Positions 36,112 to 42,873 of a stretch of DNA of 64,000 bases are shown here, piece by piece. The position numbers were made by a program, and so were the translations under genes. Each line of letters opens with the position of its first letter. Within the stretch, counting starts at the first letter, position 1. The notes below the pieces were generated by a model, which worked only from the letters and a program-made list of their open reading frames with translations, had not been told where the DNA came from and did not search any database. This DNA is from Sphingobacterium paludis (GTDB lineage Bacteria; Bacteroidota; Bacteroidia; Sphingobacteriales; Sphingobacteriaceae), in assembly GCF_004364125.1 (NCBI RefSeq), contig NZ_SNZV01000004.1, positions 430,189-494,188 of the forward strand, read 5' to 3'.

Positions 36112-36246
36112 ATGAAAAACGTGAATGTATATATGGATTGTCCTGTACTGCTTTACAAGAAGCGGGTCATGGAATCATTATATGCTAAGCATGCGTTCAA
36201 TTGTCCAGTATTAAGACTACGACGACCTATTCTGCCTCGAGCTTGA
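36112..36246 (+). CDS. Candidate arginine-responsive leader peptide (44 codons)
   Basis: Short ORF from ATG 36112 to TGA 36244-36246, 115 nt before the argA-like start. The peptide has a duplicated motif: DCPVL followed by KKR (residues 9-18) and NCPVL followed by RLRR (residues 30-38), ending PILPRA. The DNA encoding the two CPVL copies differs only at synonymous positions (CCT/CCA, CTG/TTA), which suggests selection on the peptide. Arginine codons 35, 37, 38 and 43 lie just before or inside a hairpin (36232-36257). This has the form of an attenuation or nascent-peptide-arrest leader, but no function is proven. Confidence 0.45.
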   Translation: MKNVNVYMDCPVLLYKKRVMESLYAKHAFNCPVLRLRRPILPRA

Positions 36247-36257
36247 TTCAGAGGCAG
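36232..36257 (+). promoter_or_regulatory. Hairpin overlapping the end of the leader ORF
   Basis: Seven-bp perfect stem CTGCCTC/GAGGCAG with a 12-nt loop containing the last codons and stop of the leader ORF. A ribosome paused at Arg codons 37-38 (36220-36225) would cover the left arm and keep it from forming. Confidence 0.45.
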
Positions 36258-36274
36258 GCCACTTCCACTATGAT

Positions 36275-36294
36275 AATCACCCGGCTCGGTGGTT
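36275..36294 (+). promoter_or_regulatory. Second hairpin in the arginine leader
   Basis: AATCACC/GGTGGTT stem (one G-T pair, 7 bp) with a 6-nt loop CGGCTC, then an AT-rich stretch without a clean T-run. Might be a weak terminator or a competing structure; GAGG (36251) could instead pair with CCTC (36295). Confidence 0.35.
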
Positions 36295-36325
36295 CCTCAA
36301 TCGTTAATTAATCATATTTTATTGA

Positions 36326-36339
36326 TGCACTATAGTGCA
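36326..36339. promoter_or_regulatory. 14-nt perfect palindrome before the argA-like gene
   Basis: TGCACTATAGTGCA, centred about 29 nt before the start at 36362. Could be an operator for a dimeric regulator or an RNA hairpin over the ribosome-binding region. Not recognised as a known site. Confidence 0.4.
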
Positions 36340-36361
36340 AATTAATGGGTCAACATCTTAG

Positions 36362-37078
36362 ATGACACTTTCAGATTTTTCAATCATTCCAGCTACGGCT
36401 GCACACACGGGATATGCAGATGCGATTTGTGACGAGATGTTCGAGTCCGCCAAAGCACGGGGCACTGGTATTGCACGCCGTAAGCCGGAGTACGTGGGAC
36501 GCAAAATGGAGGATGGTAAGGCGGTAATTGCGCTGCACAAAGATGGGCGTTGGGCTGGGTTTTGCTACATCGAAACTTGGAGTCACGGCGATTATGTCGC
36601 GAACTCTGGGCTGATTGTCAATCCAGAATTTCGTAAAGTAGGCTTGGCAAAGGCTATCAAAAAACGCATCTTTGAACTCTCTAGAGAGAAATATCCGCAC
36701 GCCAAAATATTTGGATTAACAACCGGACTTGCCGTAATGAAGATCAACTCCGACTTGGGTTATGAGCCTGTCACCTATTCTGAACTAACGCAGGACGAAG
36801 AGTTTTGGAAAGGCTGTCAGTCTTGTGTGAATTACGATATTTTAGTGAGCAAGGAGCGTAAAAACTGCATGTGTACCGCGATGTTATGGGATCCGGTTGA
36901 AAAAGAGCGCGAATTGAAAGAAAAAATTCAACGTCGAGCGGAGGCGAAAGAGCGTCTCGATCGCATCGTCAAGAAGCAGTCGCTTTTAAAACGTATTGAG
37001 GCCAAACTTTGGAGATCGTCGCGAAAGATGCTCGCTGCGGTATTTCCCATCGGTACCGGAGTTGTCAGAGGAATATAA
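36362..37078 (+). CDS. GNAT-family acyltransferase, probable glutamate N-acyltransferase (argA-like)
   Basis: 238 residues. GNAT fold (about 5-150): acetyl-CoA site in VNPEFRKVGLAKAI (motif A, about 87-99), FGLTTG, and a later Tyr. Unusual C-terminal part: four cysteines C152, C155, C169, C171 (CxxC...CxC) followed by basic coiled-coil-like residues 175-220. In Bacteroidota a protein of this kind next to argG is the expected first enzyme of arginine synthesis, acylating glutamate in place of classical ArgA. The cysteine set might bind metal. The start ATG overlaps the stop of a tiny ORF (MGQHLR, 36345-36365). Confidence 0.8.
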   Translation: MTLSDFSIIPATAAHTGYADAICDEMFESAKARGTGIARRKPEYVGRKMEDGKAVIALHKDGRWAGFCYIETWSHGDYVANSGLIVNPEFRKVGLAKAIKKRIFELSREKYPHAKIFGLTTGLAVMKINSDLGYEPVTYSELTQDEEFWKGCQSCVNYDILVSKERKNCMCTAMLWDPVEKERELKEKIQRRAEAKERLDRIVKKQSLLKRIEAKLWRSSRKMLAAVFPIGTGVVRGI

Positions 37079-37090
37079 TTAGTACATTTG
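37062..37090 (+). promoter_or_regulatory. Predicted promoter for argG
   Basis: TACATTTG at 37083-37090 fits TAnnTTTG; TTG at 37062-37064 is 18 nt upstream, near the -33 spacing. It would give argG a start near 37097, independent of the upstream acyltransferase gene. Confidence 0.4.
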
Positions 37091-37121
37091 AAGGGATATG
37101 CATGGTCATACCATCTTAAAA

Positions 37122-37193
37122 ATGGAGGCCGTTATGATTTGTAAAACAAACAGCGGATTGAAAAATCGAATCTCAATCGCTCGTAAAGAATAA
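37122..37193 (+). other. Short ORF (23 codons) just upstream of argG
   Basis: Peptide beginning MEAVMICKTNSG and ending ISIARKE, with stop 9 nt before the argG ATG; it has two arginine codons (CGA, CGT) near the end. Its short distance to argG would allow translational coupling. It may be chance. Confidence 0.3.
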
Positions 37194-37202
37194 ATTAGTA
37201 AG

Positions 37203-38387
37203 ATGAAAAAAGTAGTATTAGCGTTTAGTGGTGGTCTAGATACATCATTTTGTTGTATATACCTGACTAAAGATCTTGGTCTTGAAGTACATTCGGTAGT
37301 TGTTAATACCGGTGGTTTTTCTGCGGAAGAATTAGCGGCCATTGAAAAGCGTGCCTATGATTTAGGGGTTAAGTCGCATAGCGCCATCGATGAAACCGAG
37401 GACTATTACCGCGATACCATCAAATACTTGATTTTCGGGAACGTTCTTAAGAACGCAACGTATCCCTTATCGGTTTCGGCAGAACGGGTATGCCAAGCTA
37501 CTGCCATCGCTAATTATGCAAAGAAAATAGGTGCAGCTTGTGTGGCTCATGGTTCTACAGGAGCAGGTAATGACCAGGTGCGTTTCGACATGATCTTTAA
37601 TACACTTATACCAGGCGTTGAAATTATAACGCCGATACGCGATCTTAAGCTTTCTCGCGAAGCGGAGATTGAATACTTGGCTAAGCATGGCGTTGAGATC
37701 AATGCCGAAAAAGCAAAGTACTCCATTAACAAGGGGCTTTGGGGTACTTCTGTAGGTGGTGCCGAAACGCTGACGTCCAACCAATACCTACCGGAGTCCG
37801 CCTGGCCGACACAAGTTTCGTCAAGCGAGCCACAAACAATAACGATCGATTTTGTCCAAGGCGAGCCTATTGCACTTAACGGGAAAGAAGTTGGTGCAGT
37901 GAAGGTTATCCAACAGTTACAAGATTTGGCACAGCCCTACGGTATTGGACGCGATATACATGTCGGCGATACCATCATCGGGATCAAGGGCCGTGTAGGT
38001 TTTGAGGCCGCTGGGCCATTGATTCTTATTAAGGCTCACCATACCTTGGAAAAACATACCCTAACTAAATGGCAGCTATCTTGGAAGGATCAAATTTCGG
38101 GCTTCTACGGAAACTATATGCATGAAGGGCAAATGCATGATCCGGTAATGCGGGATATCGAAGCTTTTTTAAGCTCTTCACAACAAACCGTCACTGGCCG
38201 CGTGATCGTGGAGCTACATCCTTATCGTTTTGTAATTGTAGGCGTCGAATCAGACCACGATTTAATGTCCAATAAATTTGGAAGCTATGGCGAGATGAAT
38301 GAAGGCTATACCGGTGACGATGTGAAAGGCTTTGCGAAGATATTCGGTAACCAAACGATTATTTGGCACAAGGTAAACGAAAAATAA
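37203..38387 (+). CDS. argG: Argininosuccinate synthase
   Basis: ATP-dependent joining of citrulline and aspartate. N-terminal adenylation P-loop FSGGLDTS near residue 9; GSTGAGNDQVRFD, the citrulline/aspartate-binding SINKGLWGTS, and GRDIHVGDTIIGIKGRVGFEA. 394 residues, the Bacteroidota form. Second enzyme gene of the locus; a second GNAT gene follows after 1 nt, so it is translated from the same message. Confidence 0.96.
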   Translation: MKKVVLAFSGGLDTSFCCIYLTKDLGLEVHSVVVNTGGFSAEELAAIEKRAYDLGVKSHSAIDETEDYYRDTIKYLIFGNVLKNATYPLSVSAERVCQATAIANYAKKIGAACVAHGSTGAGNDQVRFDMIFNTLIPGVEIITPIRDLKLSREAEIEYLAKHGVEINAEKAKYSINKGLWGTSVGGAETLTSNQYLPESAWPTQVSSSEPQTITIDFVQGEPIALNGKEVGAVKVIQQLQDLAQPYGIGRDIHVGDTIIGIKGRVGFEAAGPLILIKAHHTLEKHTLTKWQLSWKDQISGFYGNYMHEGQMHDPVMRDIEAFLSSSQQTVTGRVIVELHPYRFVIVGVESDHDLMSNKFGSYGEMNEGYTGDDVKGFAKIFGNQTIIWHKVNEK

Positions 38388-38388
38388 C

Positions 38389-38838
38389 GTGATCGCGCGG
38401 CTTTCCATAGACCAGTTGGACGATGTTGTGCCTTTATTTGATGCCTATCGGGTATTTTACAAAGCGGCGTCTGACATGGCGCGTGCACACGCATTTTTGC
38501 ATGCACGTTTGGCCAATAACGAATCGGTGATTTTCTGCGCGTATGCAAATGGTATCGCTGTGGGCTTCACGCAGCTTTATCCAAAATACTCTTCTGCTCG
38601 TACCGAGAAAAATTGGATATTGAATGATCTTTATGTTCAAGAATCGGTAAGAAAACGAGGGGTAGGGGAGGCTTTGATCCGTGAGGCGATAGCTTTTGCA
38701 AAACAAGATGGAGCCGTGTCTGTCCATCTATCTACGCAGGTCGATAATCTTTCAGCACAACGTCTGTACAAGAAGATAGGTTTCCAGTTGCAAGATCCGG
38801 ACACCGCATTTTATGATTTTAAAAAAAATGATCTATAG
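38389..38838 (+). CDS. GNAT-family N-acetyltransferase (function unknown, in argG-argC operon)
   Basis: 149 residues, one GNAT domain: LNDLYVQESVRKRGVGEALIREA (motif A with R-x-x-G-x-G/A, about 84-106), DNLSAQRLYKKIGF (motif B). The start is GTG one base after the argG stop, indicating translational coupling. Compared with the upstream GNAT (36362) it is short and lacks the cysteine tail. It could acetylate an amino acid or another small molecule; its position suggests a role near arginine metabolism. Confidence 0.85.
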   Translation: MIARLSIDQLDDVVPLFDAYRVFYKAASDMARAHAFLHARLANNESVIFCAYANGIAVGFTQLYPKYSSARTEKNWILNDLYVQESVRKRGVGEALIREAIAFAKQDGAVSVHLSTQVDNLSAQRLYKKIGFQLQDPDTAFYDFKKNDL

Positions 38839-38854
38839 TAGGCCGCTAGGACGG

Positions 38855-38896
38855 CAAAGAGAGAAGGCTAGTCGTGGCATTTCTCTCTTTGTTTTT
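38855..38896 (+). terminator. Intrinsic terminator inside the arg operon, before argC
   Basis: Eleven-bp stem CAAAGAGAGAA/TTCTCTCTTTG (38855-38865, 38881-38891) followed by TTTTTC. It lies 33 nt before the argC ATG, with no room for a consensus promoter after it, so argC must depend on read-through or another start. Confidence 0.75.
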
Positions 38897-38928
38897 CTGG
38901 ATGGCTTGTACCAAAATAATAATAAACG

Positions 38929-39948
38929 ATGAGCAAAATTAGAGTAGGGATAGTAGGTTCAGCAGGTTACACCGGTGGCGAATTGCTTCGGGTATTGATC
39001 TACCATCCGAATGCAGAAATCGTATTTGCTAATTCAGCGTCTAATGCTGGGAATAAGCTGTATGATGTACATAATGACCTGCTTGGCGATACCGAACTAG
39101 CCTTTTCATCCGATTTTCATAGCGATATCGATGTGTTGTTCCTATGCGTTGGGCATGGTGATGCGCGTAAGTTTTTAGAAGCTAATGCGGTCGCCAAGCA
39201 TGTTAAGATTATTGACCTTTCCCAGGATTACCGCTTGCGTGCGAATACGTCTTATCAAGACGCCGATTTCGTTTATGGCTTGCCCGAACTCAACAAGGAG
39301 GCGATCAAGCATGCGCAATATATTGCTAATCCAGGTTGTTTCGCGACGAATATCCAGCTGGCATTGCTGCCGCTGGCAAGTAAGGGCCTGTTGCCTGATG
39401 CGGTGCATATCAATGCTACAACAGGATCTACAGGTGCCGGTCAAAAGCCGGGCGCAACAACGCACTTCTCTTGGAGAAATAACAATTTATCCGCCTATAA
39501 ATCTTTCGAGCACCAACATTTACAGGAAATCTCCGAGTCATTAGAGCAGCTGCAAAATGGTTTTTTACCGTCTTCGGAAAAGCCCCTTCTAGCGAGAGCA
39601 GCAGAGAAAATACATTTTGTACCCCAACGCGGCGATTTTGCTCGCGGCATATTTTCTGCGAGCTACGTGCACTGCACATTGACAGAGGAAGAGGCATATG
39701 ATCTGTATACAAGCTATTATGAAGCACATCCCTTTACCTGGGTAAGCAAGGCAAATATTGATCTGAAGCAAGTCGTTAATACAAACAAAAGCGTCTTGCA
39801 TTTGGAAAAGCACGGCAATCAATTATTGATTCTTAACGCGATCGATAACTTGTTGAAAGGTGCATCCGGGCAAGCCGTTCAGAATATGAACCTCATGTTC
39901 GGTTTGGATGAACGCACGGGTTTGAACTTGAAGAGTGTAGGGTTTTGA
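38929..39948 (+). CDS. argC: N-acetyl-gamma-glutamyl-phosphate reductase
   Basis: NADPH-dependent reduction of N-acylglutamyl phosphate to the semialdehyde. Rossmann start RVGIVGSAGYTGGELLRVL, catalytic Cys in ANPGCFATNIQLALLPL (about residue 137), ATTGSTGAGQ, and the conserved His in HFVPQRGDFARG. 339 residues, normal. It ends the second arginine locus. Confidence 0.95.
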   Translation: MSKIRVGIVGSAGYTGGELLRVLIYHPNAEIVFANSASNAGNKLYDVHNDLLGDTELAFSSDFHSDIDVLFLCVGHGDARKFLEANAVAKHVKIIDLSQDYRLRANTSYQDADFVYGLPELNKEAIKHAQYIANPGCFATNIQLALLPLASKGLLPDAVHINATTGSTGAGQKPGATTHFSWRNNNLSAYKSFEHQHLQEISESLEQLQNGFLPSSEKPLLARAAEKIHFVPQRGDFARGIFSASYVHCTLTEEEAYDLYTSYYEAHPFTWVSKANIDLKQVVNTNKSVLHLEKHGNQLLILNAIDNLLKGASGQAVQNMNLMFGLDERTGLNLKSVGF

Positions 39949-40094
39949 TATACTTAAACCTTTTTGTGTATTTTCTGAGCTTTTAAATAATTCCACAACT
40001 TAGGTTAGTAGTAACGTTACTCATTAAAAACTTGTCATAACAAAACTAGGATCGATAATCACACCGTTTTTGTTCATTTTGATGTACTAAGTTT

Positions 40095-41624
40095 TTACTC
40101 GAATATCCTTTTACTGAATTCTTGTTTTAACTGTTGAAAATCTTGTTTAGGTTCCTTACAAATAAAGATAGTTTGATACAATTCATCCTCCTTTTTAGCA
40201 TAGGCATTGTAAACCGTCCTGACAGGAATTACGGTTTTGAAATAAGGTTCAAAAAAGTCTTTTCCATCTGCTTTACTTTCCCTGAGGGCAATTATTGTTT
40301 CGGGGATTTCTCCTCTGTCGGGCGCCCAGTTATAAAAACTTCCATGATATGAGAACGCATCGGGAAGATCATATTTTTTACCTCTCAATTTTAAAATTCC
40401 CGCCTGCGAATAGTGCTTTCCCCAAATCAGCGCGTGCGCCTTCTCAACGGTTGAAAGACTGTCATATACGGTTTTGATCGCCGAAAGTGTTTTGTCCCAT
40501 TTTTCGTCAGAGTAGTATTCTTCGAAGCGGATCCCGTATCTCCCCCCCTTAACGTCCAATGCTTCGTATGGATAAATGTGTGCAATATATTTGTTCAAGG
40601 GATAAACAGCCATTCCAAAAGGAACTAGCACAAAACCCGAGAGTAATACAGCACATAAGGGATAAAAAGACCATTTTGATCTTTCGAAAAAATAGTTTTG
40701 CCAAAAAATAGCGCCGAATGGAATTAGGGTTAATATAATCGGGTAAAAATAATAAGCTTTGCCCTTGTTGACTAATAATGCCGTGAAGGAAAAAAGAATA
40801 CCAAGGCCAATAACTTTTAAAAACTTTTGTTTGGTCATAACCAAAAATAAAATCGCTGGCAATACTATGAAAACAGCATTTAATGGATTGATGGATATAA
40901 ATAGATCAACTAGTATATCTCCGCGTTCCAATTTCTCCAACTGTGTTTCTTTAAGCCTTTCCATCATTTGAAAAAAAGGTAAATTGTTTTGGAATTGCCA
41001 AATAATGTTGGGCGTTATAGCTATAAAAAAAACAAGAATGTTTTTCCAAAACTTTTGATGAATCAATGCATCCTTCGTTCTCTTAAAGAATAAAAGACAA
41101 CTTAACCCTACGATGAAGAACACACTGTCATACTTGAACAGGAAACCACAAATTGAAAATAAAGTTAAAAGCCATAGGTACTTGTTGTTCAATTTTTTAC
41201 AATATGCTAGCAAATAGTAAAAGCTAATTAGCCAAAATAGCTGGCTAAATACCACAGGTTGAAGTAACTGTTGCGAACGTTCAAATCCTGGAGCAATAAT
41301 AACAGCCAATAATGCCAAGATTAGCGCCTTTTCTTTTCCGTCTAACAGAAGGATTGTTTTAGCTACGAAAATGATAATCAGTATTGAACATATATGTGGG
41401 AACACATGTTGGACAAATGTAGAGTCAGCACCTAATAGATTCTGAACAAAGGCGATAACCGCTATGAGCGGCGGGAATTCCATATAGCCAAAGTTAAGAT
41501 GGTTACCTGTTTCTATGTGCATCAACTCATCACCTTGAAATCCGGAGTTATGATCCGCTATCAAGTGAATGGTAAGTTTTATTAGACAAAATATAGATAT
41601 AATTATTTTGCTGTTTCTATCCAT
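40095..41624 (-). CDS. GT39-like (ArnT/PMT-type) membrane glycosyltransferase
   Basis: 509 residues, ATG start, about ten hydrophobic segments up to residue 360, then a soluble C-terminal domain. The first extracytoplasmic loop has GDELMHIETG and YMEFPPL, matching the acidic D/E-containing loop of PMT_2/ArnT enzymes that use polyprenyl-linked sugars. Probably attaches a sugar to a lipid or protein in the periplasm. The gene and its flanks look clearly more A/T-rich than neighbours, with many AAA/TTT codons, which hints at recent acquisition. Confidence 0.8.
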   Translation of the reverse strand: MDRNSKIIISIFCLIKLTIHLIADHNSGFQGDELMHIETGNHLNFGYMEFPPLIAVIAFVQNLLGADSTFVQHVFPHICSILIIIFVAKTILLLDGKEKALILALLAVIIAPGFERSQQLLQPVVFSQLFWLISFYYLLAYCKKLNNKYLWLLTLFSICGFLFKYDSVFFIVGLSCLLFFKRTKDALIHQKFWKNILVFFIAITPNIIWQFQNNLPFFQMMERLKETQLEKLERGDILVDLFISINPLNAVFIVLPAILFLVMTKQKFLKVIGLGILFSFTALLVNKGKAYYFYPIILTLIPFGAIFWQNYFFERSKWSFYPLCAVLLSGFVLVPFGMAVYPLNKYIAHIYPYEALDVKGGRYGIRFEEYYSDEKWDKTLSAIKTVYDSLSTVEKAHALIWGKHYSQAGILKLRGKKYDLPDAFSYHGSFYNWAPDRGEIPETIIALRESKADGKDFFEPYFKTVIPVRTVYNAYAKKEDELYQTIFICKEPKQDFQQLKQEFSKRIFE

Positions 41625-41988
41625 CTGGTATAATTAAACAATGGGGCGATTTTTGAACAGGGCAGGACACTCAGACCTTTGCTTTACGGATGTTAAATTA
41701 TACAAGATTAGGTTTAACATAGCGTTGAGAAATTATCTAAACATTTTGCTAAAATAATGAAAAATGCTTAAAGAAAAATCTTCACGAATTTTTTTCGATA
41801 TGAAGACTTCTGCGCTATAATACACACTAGTGTGGAGCTGTCTAATGTAGTTGTTGGTAAATAGCGCCAAAATACTACCTTCAGTTATACCGGTTATTTT
41901 TCGTCGTTTTTAACAAAAGCCTTGATCATAAAAACAGCCATTGTGCGTCCCACAATGGCTGTTTTACTAGAAAATAAACCTAATCTAG
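41625..41988. other. AT-rich noncoding gap
   Basis: Upstream region of the GT39-like gene and downstream of the lipoprotein gene. Holds the terminator at 41931-41965. No ORF or RNA gene seen. Confidence 0.5.
41931..41965. terminator. Bidirectional terminator after the lipoprotein gene
   Basis: Perfect 15-bp stem AAAACAGCCATTGTG and complement with a 5-nt loop and T-run on each strand. It ends the minus-strand gene at 41989. Confidence 0.88.
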
Positions 41989-42807
41989 TTATTGTGCGGA
42001 AAGATTAATTTTGCGCTCAATCATCACATTATCGCCGGTGACAGCATTGCCATCTTTGTCGACCAAAGATAGTTTAACCGTTGTCTCACCCATCGGCAGG
42101 TTTAAGATTTCGTAAGGTACCCACTGATCAAGTGTAAATTCTTGACCATTGATATCTGCTTTGACTTTATGTCCGTCTGCACCTAATGTGCCGTTTGCAA
42201 CAAAGAAATCGAGCAATAAAGCTTTTGTATCATCACCTTTATACTCGCCTTTCGGACGACTATAGAAAAGCGCAATATCTTTTGGAGCTGGCTCTTCGGT
42301 CAACTTGCCCGTCGCATCAATCTTAAACTTGATCAATTTATGTGCCTCTGGGGTCTTGATCGCCTCATGGTAAGAACGCGAAAGGAATGACATCAAGTAG
42401 TGCTCGGAGTTCAAAGCTACAGTCGCGCTATGTTCCGGTTTGTAAAGTGCCGCATAAGGCTTGTTATCTAGTATAAAATGGATATGTTGCCCTTCGTGCG
42501 AGTTTGCCATATGGTGATCATGCTCCGTCTGCTCGGTCAGCTTGAAGTTGCTTACATCATATTTCACGGTAATTTTTGCCGAATCTGCACCTACTTTTTC
42601 GGAGGTAATAGAAGCTATTTTCAAGCTCGCTCCAGGAAATTCCTTAGAATGCTGCAGCGGATTGACGGCAATAGCTCCTACAGAATCTTTTAGCGCAGTA
42701 GAATCCTGCGTTTCACCATTGCTGTTTTTCGTTGTCGGATTACAGGCTACAACCGATGCAGAAACTGCCAATACGGCCATCATACCTGTGAATGTACTCA
42801 TTTTCAT
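41989..42807 (-). CDS. His-rich lipoprotein of unknown function
   Basis: 272 residues. Lipobox SVVAC (Cys about 22), then a Ser/Asn/Thr linker. The mature protein is mainly beta-sheet (SLKIASITS, AKITVKYDVSNF) with a histidine-rich stretch EHDHHMANSHEGQHIHF around residues 95-111 that might bind metal. I do not recognise the family. It sits alone, flanked by a strong terminator. A role in metal binding or stress is only a guess. Confidence 0.7.
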   Translation of the reverse strand: MKMSTFTGMMAVLAVSASVVACNPTTKNSNGETQDSTALKDSVGAIAVNPLQHSKEFPGASLKIASITSEKVGADSAKITVKYDVSNFKLTEQTEHDHHMANSHEGQHIHFILDNKPYAALYKPEHSATVALNSEHYLMSFLSRSYHEAIKTPEAHKLIKFKIDATGKLTEEPAPKDIALFYSRPKGEYKGDDTKALLLDFFVANGTLGADGHKVKADINGQEFTLDQWVPYEILNLPMGETTVKLSLVDKDGNAVTGDNVMIERKINLSAQ

Positions 42808-42873
42808 ATCGTTGGATTTAAATGATTGAATTTGTTTACCTGATATCTAACAAACCGAAAGCAAAAAGGTTTT

